A stretch of DNA of 64,000 bases, from NCBI RefSeq assembly GCF_965216415.1, contig NZ_CBDCFU010000001.1; one strand, given 5' to 3'. Every line of letters starts with the position of its first letter. The stretch's first letter is position 1. Positions 8,229-15,821 of the stretch are shown here, one piece after another. The notes below the pieces were generated by a model. It searched no databases. It was given only the letters and a program-made list of their open reading frames with translations, and had not been told where the DNA came from. The position numbers and the translations under genes are program-made. This DNA comes from Marivita sp003149565 (GTDB lineage Bacteria > Pseudomonadota > Alphaproteobacteria > Rhodobacterales > Rhodobacteraceae).

Positions 8229-9509
8229 TCATCTGAAGAGCGACGGCAGCCAGAGCGACAGCGTCGGAATGTAGGTGACAAGCATCAGCGTCGCGAAGGC
8301 TGCGCCATAGAACGGCCAGATCGTACGCACGGCGTCCCAGACGGGAATGCGACCCACGGCACAGCCGACAAAGAGCACCGCGCCCACGGGTGGCGTGCAG
8401 AGCCCGATGCCAAGGTTCAGGATCAGGATCACCCCGAAATGTACCGGATCGACGCCAAAGGCGGTCGCCACCGGCAGGAAGATCGGCGTGGTGATGACGA
8501 TGAGCGGCGACATGTCCATGAAGGTGCCAAGGATCAGCAGCACGAGGTTCAAAAGCAGCAGAATGATGATCGGGTTGTCCGAAACCCCCTGCAACAGCGC
8601 CACCATCGACGCGGGCACCCGCGTGTAGGCCAAAAGCCAGCCAAACGCCGCAGCACAGCCGATGACCATCAGCACCATCGCGGTGGTGCGCACGGCCGCA
8701 AATGTCGCTTCGATGAAGTCGTGCCAGCTCAGGCTGCGATAGACGAAAAACGTCACCAGAAGCGCATAGACGACCGCGATGTTCGAGGACTCGGACGCGG
8801 TGAAGATGCCCGAGCGCACTCCGCCAAAGATGATCGCGACGAGGATCAGACCGGGGGCGGCGGACACGAACAACGTGCCCAGCATCCGCAGGCCCTGGAA
8901 TGGCTGTGTGGGATACCCCTTGCGCACTGCCATCCACCATGCGGCCAGCATCAGCAGACCAGCCAGAAGGAATCCCGGAATGATCCCAGCCGTAAAGAGA
9001 TCAGCGATTGAGATTTTTCCCCCGGCGGCAATGGAATAGATGATCATGTTGTGCGACGGCGGCAACAACAGCGCGATGATCGAACTCACCACGGTGATGT
9101 TGACCGCGTAATCCGTGTCATAGCCGCGCTCTTTCATCTGCGGGACCATCAGGCCACCAACCGCACTGGCATCGGCAGCCGCCGACCCGGACACCCCGCC
9201 GAACATGACCGAGGACAGCACGTTCACCTGCCCCAACCCGCCGCGCAGATGGCCGACAAACCCTCCGGCCAGCGCCACCAGACGACGGGCGATGTCGCCC
9301 CGCACCATCAGATCGCCCGCGTAGATGAAAAACGGAATCGCCATCAGCGCGAACACCGACACGCCGGAATTCAGGCGTTGGAACACGACGACGGGCGGGA
9401 GGCCCAAATAGGCTATGGTCGCAAAGCTGGACACACCCAAGCAGAAGGCAACAGGTGTGCCGATGAGTAGCAGGAACGTGAAAGTTCCAAAGAGGACATA
9501 GAGTTCCAT
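8229..9509 (-). CDS. TRAP transporter large permease (DctM-type), uronate operon
   Basis: A 426-residue polytopic inner-membrane protein of the DctM family, with about a dozen hydrophobic segments across its length. It shows the typical features FGGVSGSAAADASAVGG (around residue 93), IALLLPPSHNMIIYS (about 131) and LNLGIGLCTPPVGAVLF near the C-terminus. It drives sodium-coupled import of substrate delivered by the periplasmic DctP partner. Its ATG overlaps the dctQ stop (ATGA). In this operon the substrate is most likely a hexuronate or unsaturated uronate. Confidence 0.92.
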   Translation of the reverse strand: MELYVLFGTFTFLLLIGTPVAFCLGVSSFATIAYLGLPPVVVFQRLNSGVSVFALMAIPFFIYAGDLMVRGDIARRLVALAGGFVGHLRGGLGQVNVLSSVMFGGVSGSAAADASAVGGLMVPQMKERGYDTDYAVNITVVSSIIALLLPPSHNMIIYSIAAGGKISIADLFTAGIIPGFLLAGLLMLAAWWMAVRKGYPTQPFQGLRMLGTLFVSAAPGLILVAIIFGGVRSGIFTASESSNIAVVYALLVTFFVYRSLSWHDFIEATFAAVRTTAMVLMVIGCAAAFGWLLAYTRVPASMVALLQGVSDNPIIILLLLNLVLLILGTFMDMSPLIVITTPIFLPVATAFGVDPVHFGVILILNLGIGLCTPPVGAVLFVGCAVGRIPVWDAVRTIWPFYGAAFATLMLVTYIPTLSLWLPSLFR

Positions 9510-10021
9510 CAGTCGATCTCCGCCTCTTCGCCAAAGCGCGCGGTCGGCAGACCAGCGGCGCGGCGGGCGATCCGCTCGGTTGAGAAAAGGACGATCAGAA
9601 CACCGCCCGCGACAATGGGCGCGAAATCAAATGCTCCGGAGATACCGAGGCTTGGAAGCTTGTTGCCAGCTGTCTTTTCCGCCAGTTGCCAGCCGTACCA
9701 GATCATCCCGACTCCAAAGGACGCGACGGCCAGATCAGAGATCGAGTGCAGCACCATCTTGATCCGGTGCGGCACCACATACAGCAGAACATCGAAAGAC
9801 AGGTGATACCCTTCGCGGATACCCACGGCAGCGCCCAGAAAGATGAACCAGCCCATGATCATGACCGACGCCGGTTCGGTCCAGATGATGCTGTCGTTCA
9901 GCACATAGCGCCAGAACACCTGCGCCGCGATCAGCACGGTCATCAGGACAAGCCCGATCCCGGCAACCCACAAGGCAATACGCGCCAATCGGCCGGTCAA
10001 AAGCGCAAACGTTTTCATCAT
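9509..10021 (-). CDS. TRAP transporter small permease (DctQ-type), uronate operon
   Basis: About 170 residues with four hydrophobic segments, the standard DctQ topology, and the family word WRYVLNDSIIWTEPASVMIMGW-like region near residue 50 (first 18 residues shown by position only). I place the start at the double ATG 10021/10018 (MMKTFALLTGR) because the longer frame from 10066 adds 15 arginine-rich residues before the first membrane span. Neither start has a strong ribosome site. It couples to the dctM ATG through an ATGA overlap and lies 65 bases after dctP. Confidence 0.85.
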   Translation of the reverse strand: MMKTFALLTGRLARIALWVAGIGLVLMTVLIAAQVFWRYVLNDSIIWTEPASVMIMGWFIFLGAAVGIREGYHLSFDVLLYVVPHRIKMVLHSISDLAVASFGVGMIWYGWQLAEKTAGNKLPSLGISGAFDFAPIVAGGVLIVLFSTERIARRAAGLPTARFGEEAEID

Positions 10022-10086
10022 GTCAGGACTGCCCACACGCGCAAATGTACCGCCCCGACGCCGCATGTGCCGGGACGGACAATAGA

Positions 10087-11067
10087 TTACTCGGTGGCCT
10101 GAATATCAGCGACCATCTGCTGAAGCTTGGGCGAGGTCACGTATTTCTGGTAGACCGGCTCCATCGCATCCATGAACGGCGTCTTGTCGATATCTGTGAT
10201 GATCTCGACACCGGCGTCACGCACGCGCTGTTCCGACACCTTTTCGCGTTCCTGCCACAGCTCGCGCATCAGAGGAACGGAGTCGCGGGCCGCCTGACGG
10301 ACGATCTCCTGCTCTTCGGCGGATAGTTTATCAAAGCTGGCTTTCGACATCACCAGAACTTCCGGCACGATCAGATGCTGGTTCAGCGTGTAATATTTGG
10401 CAACCTCAAAATGACCCGAGCTGTCATAAGACGGCCAGTTGTTCTCGGCCCCGTCAATCACGCCGGTCTGGATCGAAGAGTAGACCTCGCCATAGGGCAT
10501 CGGGGTCGCGTTGGCGCCAAGTGCAGAGACCATGTCGACGAAGATATCGGACTGCATCACACGGAACTTAAGACCGGCCAGGTCGTCGATCGACCGGATC
10601 GGCTTTTGCGAGTTGTAGAAGCTGCGCGAACCACCGTCATAGAACGCGAGACCAACAAGGTCGTGATCGCTGAACGCGTCGAGGATCTGCTGACCCACTG
10701 GGCCGTCCATCACCCGATGCATGTGATCGGTCGAGCGGAAGATAAAAGGGAGGGAAGGCACCTGGGTTTCTTCGATGATGTTGTTGAACGGCCCAAGCGA
10801 CACGCGGTTCATGTCGATTACACCGAACTGCGTCTGCTCGATGGTGTCTTTCTCCTGCCCCAGCTGGGCCGAATGGAACACTTCGATGCAGAGTTTGCCG
10901 CCGGTGCGCTCTTCGAGCATCTCGCCCATCTTCTGCACCGCGACAACGGTCGGGTAGCCTTCGGGGTGGGTATCGGATGATCGAAGTGTGACTTCGCAAG
11001 CCGCACCAACCGAGACAAAGGCGACGCTTGCGAGCAAAGCCGCCCCAAGTGTTTTCACGTAATCCAT
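10087..11067 (-). CDS. TRAP transporter substrate-binding protein (DctP-type), uronate operon
   Basis: A 326-residue periplasmic binding protein with an N-terminal signal peptide (MDYVKTLGAALLASVAFVSV, cleavage near AAC). Family features are SSDTHPEGYPTVVAVQKMGE, FHSAQLGQEKDTIEQTQFG, and the central arginine region LKFRVMQSDIFVDMV followed by PYGEVYSSIQTGVIDGAENN, which binds the substrate carboxylate. It belongs to the DctP subgroup often found with uronate genes. The gene lies between uxaC and dctQ and is part of the same leftward operon. Confidence 0.92.
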   Translation of the reverse strand: MDYVKTLGAALLASVAFVSVGAACEVTLRSSDTHPEGYPTVVAVQKMGEMLEERTGGKLCIEVFHSAQLGQEKDTIEQTQFGVIDMNRVSLGPFNNIIEETQVPSLPFIFRSTDHMHRVMDGPVGQQILDAFSDHDLVGLAFYDGGSRSFYNSQKPIRSIDDLAGLKFRVMQSDIFVDMVSALGANATPMPYGEVYSSIQTGVIDGAENNWPSYDSSGHFEVAKYYTLNQHLIVPEVLVMSKASFDKLSAEEQEIVRQAARDSVPLMRELWQEREKVSEQRVRDAGVEIITDIDKTPFMDAMEPVYQKYVTSPKLQQMVADIQATE

Positions 11068-11090
11068 GGTTTCCTCCCAGAAAATGGCTC

Positions 11091-12497
11091 TCAGAGCCGG
11101 TAAGCCTGCTTTGCAAGCCGGTACGCGAGGTCATGTGCGACCTCGAATGCTTCGTCCTCTGCCAGTCGCCCGGTGGCGACAAGGTTGGCAAGGAACGCGC
11201 AATCGACCCGCCGCGCCACATCGTGACGTGCGGGGATGGAACAGAAGGCTCGGGTGTCGTCGTTGAAGCCGACCGTGTTGTAGAACCCTGCGGTTTCGGT
11301 CGCCATTTCACGGAAACGCATCATCCCTTCAAAGCTGTCGTGGAACCACCACGGAGGCCCCAGTTTGAGCGCCGGGTAAACACCAGCCAATGGCGCCAAT
11401 TCGCGCGCATAAGATGTTTCGTCCAGCGTGAAGACGATAATCGTCAGGTCAGAACGTTCGCCTACTGCGTTCAACAACGGGCGCAGGGCGTGCACATAAT
11501 CAGTGCGCGTGGGAATGTCATATCCCTTGTCACGGCCAAACCGGGCCATGATCGGATTGGAATGGTTGCGGGCAGAGCCCGGGTGGATTTGAAGCACCAG
11601 ACCGTCGTCAAGGCTCATCCGCGCCATCTCGGTCAGCATGTGGCCCCGGAAGGCATCCGCCTCATCTTCCGTACAGACACCACGTAGCGCCTTGTCAAAC
11701 AGCGCCGCCGCCACGTCCTGTGGTAGGTCTTCTGTACGGGCCGTGGCGTGGCCGTGATCCGAGGATGTCGCGCCGAATTCCTTGAAATAGGCGCGGCGGC
11801 CGCGATGGGCGGCCAGGTAGCCATGCCATGTCGTGGCATCCTCACCCGCCATCTCGCCCATCTTTTCCACATTCGCGGCAAAGCCCTGAAATTCCGGATC
11901 GACCACGGCATCGGGGCGATAAGCCGTCACGACCTTTCCACTCCAACCGCTGTCGCGGATCATCCGGTGCCATTTCAGTTCGTCAATGGCGCTTTCGGTG
12001 GTCGAGATCGCTTCGATATTAAACCGCTCAAACAGTGCGCGGGGGCGAAACGCATCCTGCTTCAGGCAGTCGTCGATCAGGTCATAAATCGCGTCGGCAG
12101 TTTCGGAGCACAGGCGCTGATCGACCCCGAACACCTCTTGCAGCGCGTGGTCGATCCATAAACGCGATGGCGTCCCCCGAAATAGGTGATAGTGAGAGGC
12201 AAACAGCCGCCAGATTTCCCGTGGGTCCTCTTCGGTTTCGCCACCGTCGACGCGCGGCACGCCCAAAGCCTCAAGCGGGATGCCCTGAGAGTGCAGCATC
12301 CGGAAAACGTAATGATCCGGTGTCACGAATAACCGCGCAGGATCGGGAAAGGCCGCGTTCTCGGCGTACCATTGCGGGTCGGTGTGACCATGCGGGCTGA
12401 TGATCGGCAGATCTCGGACCGTATCGTACAGCGCCTGGGACAGACGGCGCAAAATCGGGTCAGGCGAAAACAGCCGATTTTCATCCAGTAGCGCCAT
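11091..12497 (-). CDS. uxaC: Glucuronate (uronate) isomerase
   Basis: A 468-residue enzyme converting D-glucuronate to D-fructuronate or D-galacturonate to D-tagaturonate. The start at 12497 (MALLDENRLFSPDP) follows a GGGAGGA ribosome site. A longer frame to 12584 would run through the operator. The signature PIISPHGHTDPQWYAEN (around residue 27) supplies metal-binding histidines, and FVTPDHYVFRMLHSQGI follows. It is the first gene of the uronate operon, directly downstream of the divergent control region with the twin palindromes. Confidence 0.93.
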   Translation of the reverse strand: MALLDENRLFSPDPILRRLSQALYDTVRDLPIISPHGHTDPQWYAENAAFPDPARLFVTPDHYVFRMLHSQGIPLEALGVPRVDGGETEEDPREIWRLFASHYHLFRGTPSRLWIDHALQEVFGVDQRLCSETADAIYDLIDDCLKQDAFRPRALFERFNIEAISTTESAIDELKWHRMIRDSGWSGKVVTAYRPDAVVDPEFQGFAANVEKMGEMAGEDATTWHGYLAAHRGRRAYFKEFGATSSDHGHATARTEDLPQDVAAALFDKALRGVCTEDEADAFRGHMLTEMARMSLDDGLVLQIHPGSARNHSNPIMARFGRDKGYDIPTRTDYVHALRPLLNAVGERSDLTIIVFTLDETSYARELAPLAGVYPALKLGPPWWFHDSFEGMMRFREMATETAGFYNTVGFNDDTRAFCSIPARHDVARRVDCAFLANLVATGRLAEDEAFEVAHDLAYRLAKQAYRL

Positions 12498-12548
12498 GAT
12501 TCCTCCCGTTCTTCTCCAACGGCGCATGGCTTCTTCACGCTCGCTGTT

Positions 12549-12564
12549 AACTAATATCCTAGTT
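12549..12564. promoter_or_regulatory. Palindromic operator, copy 1 (AACTA-N6-TAGTT)
   Basis: AACTAATATCCTAGTT is a 16-base palindrome-like site with arms AACTA and TAGTT in the 166-base divergent region between uxaC and the GntR regulator. An identical 16-mer lies 34 bases further on, about three helical turns. FCD-type GntR regulators commonly bind their own divergent promoter regions. The assignment as the regulator's operator is inference. Confidence 0.7.
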
Positions 12565-12582
12565 TGGCAATTTTTGCACGTC

Positions 12583-12598
12583 AACTAATATCCTAGTT
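12583..12598. promoter_or_regulatory. Palindromic operator, copy 2 (AACTA-N6-TAGTT)
   Basis: An identical second copy of AACTAATATCCTAGTT. Exact conservation of the six central bases as well as the arms argues against chance. The pair straddles the place where the uxaC promoter and the GntR promoter should lie, suggesting that one regulator represses both directions. Confidence 0.7.
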
Positions 12599-12663
12599 GC
12601 CAAGTCTAAGGGTGCCTGTGCTATGTAGAAGTAAGGGTGATACGCATTAGGAGGGCGAGACAC

Positions 12664-13389
12664 GTGGCGACATCGGGCCAGAAAAAATCTACCTCCCTGC
12701 CCCTGCCCCAACTGCGCCAGCAGGTTCAGCCAACGATTGCGGATCAGGTGTTCAAGGTATTGCACGACCGCATACTGTCACTGGAATTGCCCCCGGAAAC
12801 CAAGATCTCCGAGGCCGAAGTGTCGGCTAAGATGGGTGTGTCCCGCCAACCTGTGCGCGAGGCGTTTCGCCGACTTGCAAATCTTGGCTTCCTGCAGATC
12901 CGCCCACAAAGCGGCACCACTGTCAGCCTGATCTCAGAGGAAGCCGTTCTGCGCGCACGGTTTATCCGTCTGGCGCTTGAGATGCACACCTGCCGCACCG
13001 CCTGTGATGTGATTTCCGACGATGGGCTTCGGGAGCTGTCCGACCTGATCGACAAGCAGAAAGAGGCCATCGCCGACAATAACCGATCATTGTTCCACGC
13101 GCTCGATGACGCGTTCCATCGCGAAATCTGCGTTCAATCCGGGGTCGGCTATGTCTGGGACGTGATCAGCGAAAACAAAGGGCATATGGACCGGGTGCGG
13201 ATGCTGACGCTCGACACCTCGTCCCAGAATTTTGCGCTGAACGAGCACATCGCTATTCTGAAGGCCTTGAACGCCCGCCAACAGGACGAGGCAGCCGCGG
13301 CGATTGACAAACACCTGTCGCGCGTTTTGGTGCAGATTGAAAAGATCAAGGCCGAAAGTCACAATTGGTTCACGGATATCACCCCATGA
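12664..13389 (+). CDS. GntR-family (FCD) regulator of the uronate operon
   Basis: A 241-residue repressor-type regulator. The GTG at 12664 is chosen because AGGAGGG precedes it by eight bases. The winged helix covers about residues 20-90 (IADQVFKVLHDRILS, AKMGVSRQPVREAFRRLANLG). The C-terminal FCD ligand domain keeps the metal and effector positions DDAFHREIC, LNEHIAILKAL and DKHLSRVL. It is divergent from uxaC across the twin operators and overlaps the kdgK start. By analogy with UxuR/ExuR/KdgR-type FCD regulators it probably responds to a uronate or keto-deoxygluconate intermediate. Confidence 0.88.
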   Translation: MATSGQKKSTSLPLPQLRQQVQPTIADQVFKVLHDRILSLELPPETKISEAEVSAKMGVSRQPVREAFRRLANLGFLQIRPQSGTTVSLISEEAVLRARFIRLALEMHTCRTACDVISDDGLRELSDLIDKQKEAIADNNRSLFHALDDAFHREICVQSGVGYVWDVISENKGHMDRVRMLTLDTSSQNFALNEHIAILKALNARQQDEAAAAIDKHLSRVLVQIEKIKAESHNWFTDITP

Positions 13390-13649
13390 CCCGGATGGTC
13401 TGCATCGGGGAATGTATCGTCGGAATGGCTCCGCTGGAGAGTCCGGATACCTATCGAATGGGATTTGCCGGCGACACGCTGAACACCGCCTGGTATCTGG
13501 CGCTCCTTTTGGGTGACCGTGCTGAGATGGTGTGTTTCACCGCAGGCGGCACTGACAGCGTATCGGACCAGATATTCGATTTCCTCGGCGCAGCAGCACA
13601 GCTTGCCGCGCGGGTCGGCACACATCGCGGTGCATTGGCACCTGTCTGA
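13386..13649 (+). pseudogene. kdgK: Truncated 2-keto-3-deoxygluconate kinase
   Basis: The frame starts MTRMVCIGECIVGMAPL at the ATGA overlap with the GntR stop and continues with FAGDTLNTAWYLALLLG and VCFTAGGTDSVSDQIFDFL. These are the N-terminal sugar-binding part of a PfkB-type KDG kinase. It stops after 87 residues against roughly 300 for the family. The last residues (AAAQLAARVGTHRGALAPV) no longer resemble KdgK, and the ATP-binding half is absent. Deletion or insertion has removed the rest, so phosphorylation of keto-deoxygluconate must be done by another kinase elsewhere if this pathway works. Confidence 0.8.
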
Positions 13650-14431
13650 CGTAAGCGCATACCGGGGCTTTGCCAGGTTGTTAGTGTGAGTCTGAAATTT
13701 CCGGTGGAGGCGAAGCTCAAGCGGTCAATTCGGTTCAATGGTCGGACAGCGAAAACGCGTCGTTTCTTGCGGGGCGGAATGAGGCCGCGACCAGGCGGTG
13801 GCGTTTTGGGCGGAACAAACTGGCTGCTTGATAATGCACGGATAGAAGCCGCTGTGCTTGGACTCGGGATTGAACCTGGTCGACCTTGGACGCGTGAGGC
13901 CTCGAGCAGCTTTGTCAAAAAAGCGTTCCGCCTGCCAGTCCGCCAAGCATAAAGCAGATGGCAGCCGTTGCGACCGGCGTATTACGCAAACGCTCTGACA
14001 GGGCAGGCTTGTCAACATTTATGGGATAGCCGTGCTTCCGTTTCGCGCACTGAGCCAAGACGCCGAACCGGAATAATTTCTTTCACAACAGGTCCAGTTG
14101 ATCCCGAAAAGGCGGAATTGACGAGAGCCTCTCTACGGTAAATTACCCCGATGGAATTGGGTGCAAGAGATCTCCTGTTCTATTGCCGCTGACCCGACGA
14201 AATCAACGTACCACACCCCAAAAAGCCGCCCAGCTGAACGGGCAGAGTTGCCCTGAGCGACGCAGGCGCAAATCCGTTCCCAAGGTCCAAAGAGTAAGAT
14301 TTACGCATGACCCACCTCCAAACAGAAGTGCATCAGACAAAGGTGGGCCTGTGAATCCCATTTCGATTCAAATCAAACGCAAACCGCTTTAATAGCAATC
14401 GCACTTTAGGGTAGTTCGCTCCAGACCGCGA
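13650..14431. other. 780-base junk segment after truncated kdgK
   Basis: Several open frames cross it on both strands, but none has a ribosome site, length or motif I can support. The sharp loss of KdgK similarity at about 13600 implies a recombination or insertion boundary. I find no complete inverted repeats of an IS here. Confidence 0.4.
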
Positions 14432-15451
14432 TCACCAGTCAGGAGCATCATGCAGGGATTGGATTGGCTTTCGGTTCTGAATGATTTCTTCGAGGCGTTT
14501 AGTGTCCTCGTCATAGAGCTTCGCGCGTTCCTCCAGCCTACGGCGGCTCTCGGATCCGGACGTCTTCTTGGCCATTTCCCGAATTAACGCGGCGCGCCCG
14601 CGATGGGCGCGCAAAGTACTGAAGAGACTCTCGTCCAAAGCGCGTTCCTGCATCTCATTCAAGCTGTTGATCGTGTAAGCGTGCCCCGTGTGACAGCGAA
14701 ATCGCGTCAACGGTCCATCCTCGATCTGCCATAGAACGCCGTTGCAATGTGGGCAGTTGTAGGGAGAAAGCTGACCCAGCCGATTTTCGTTCTCCATCGA
14801 TGCCCCTTCCAATCCGGAGATCTTCAATTCCACGCCAATGTCCCAAGGTACCGGCGCGGGTGAAACGACTGGCGTATCGGCGATCGAATTTATTTCGGCC
14901 GCGAGGTCTTCGATCGCAATCGCTTCAGCCTCGGGTACGGCGTCTAAGGCGGCACTTGGCATATCGGGGAAGTCTGCAGTCTCTGGCGACTGTACAAGGA
15001 CGCGGCCCCCGGTTCGGTGCATAGCACGCGCCCCTGCCGATCCATCATCCATGAGACCGGACAGTATCACGCCAATAGCTCGGGTGCCACGATAGACGGC
15101 GGCCGAGCGGAATAGCGGGTCAATTGCAGGTCGGAAATTGTTCTCGTGCGCGCCGCGACGTAAGTGCACATGCTCATGGCCGATCATCATGTGTACATCG
15201 GGTGGCGCAAAGATGACCTGTCCCTGCACGATCTCCATACCGTCCTCCGCCGCAACGACAGACAGGGTTGAGTATTTTCTAAGAAGGTCAACGGCGCGCA
15301 AGCTCCCTCTACCTGGTACATGCTGACAGACCAAGACGCTGGCGGGGAGATCGGCGGAAAGTTTGGACAGCAGGATGCGCAGTGCAGAAAGGCTTCCGGC
15401 GGATCCTCCAATGACAACGGTGTCGGCGCGATGCGTCACCGCCCTATCCAT
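14432..15451 (-). CDS. Stand-alone CheB-type methylesterase-like protein
   Basis: About 339 residues. The CheB catalytic fold occupies the first ~180: VVIGGSAGSLSALRILLSKL holds the catalytic serine, LVCQHVPGRGS the histidine, and GVILSGLMDDGSAGARAM the aspartate. There is no receiver domain. The C-terminal part contains YNCPHCNGVLWQIEDG and FRCHTGHAYT, a zinc-ribbon-like C-x2-C plus C-x2-GH arrangement, then a helical tail rich in charged residues. The ATG at 15451 overlaps the response regulator stop, so it is the third gene of the signalling operon. It more likely modifies a kinase or receptor in this unit than acts in flagellar chemotaxis, since no other che genes are visible. Confidence 0.82.
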   Translation of the reverse strand: MDRAVTHRADTVVIGGSAGSLSALRILLSKLSADLPASVLVCQHVPGRGSLRAVDLLRKYSTLSVVAAEDGMEIVQGQVIFAPPDVHMMIGHEHVHLRRGAHENNFRPAIDPLFRSAAVYRGTRAIGVILSGLMDDGSAGARAMHRTGGRVLVQSPETADFPDMPSAALDAVPEAEAIAIEDLAAEINSIADTPVVSPAPVPWDIGVELKISGLEGASMENENRLGQLSPYNCPHCNGVLWQIEDGPLTRFRCHTGHAYTINSLNEMQERALDESLFSTLRAHRGRAALIREMAKKTSGSESRRRLEERAKLYDEDTKRLEEIIQNRKPIQSLHDAPDW

Positions 15452-15821
15452 CGGAGTCCGAGCGCTCAAGTTCGTCCCTCATAAGGCGTACGATCTCTCT
15501 GGGCTGGACCGGTTTCGGAAGGCAGGGCGCTTCGGGGAAGCGCGCGGGCACCTTGGCTTTGCCCGACGAGTAGCCGGTGACAAAGGCGAAGGGTACTTTC
15601 ATGGTTTCGAGCTTCTGTGCGACCGCTTCGCTCGTGTTCGATCCGAGATTCACGTCGAGGATCGCCAGGTCCGGCACGCAATCCTCCAAGGCTGCCAAGG
15701 CCTCGGGCACGTCGTGATAGGGACCGACAACCTCACAGCCCTCATCTTCGACAATGCCGGCAAGGTCGAAGGCTACGAGGACTTCGTCCTCAAGAATCAT
15801 GACGGCTCTTCTTCGACTCAT
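15444..15821 (-). CDS. Single-domain response regulator
   Basis: A 125-residue receiver domain without an output domain. The acidic pocket is LEDEV near residue 11. The phospho-acceptor aspartate is in DLAILDVNLG around 55. The conserved threonine/serine region is PFAFVTGYSSGKA, and the lysine lies in PCLPKPVQPRE. Its ATG overlaps the stop of the large kinase. Small receivers paired with HWE kinases are common in alphaproteobacteria and often feed general-stress or chemosensory-like relays. Confidence 0.88.
   Translation of the reverse strand: MSRRRAVMILEDEVLVAFDLAGIVEDEGCEVVGPYHDVPEALAALEDCVPDLAILDVNLGSNTSEAVAQKLETMKVPFAFVTGYSSGKAKVPARFPEAPCLPKPVQPREIVRLMRDELERSDSDG

Noticed and set aside
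13686..13952. Frame MSLKFPVEAKLKRSIRF as a small gene
   Set aside because: No ribosome site, no family resemblance, and it sits in the scrap DNA after truncated kdgK.
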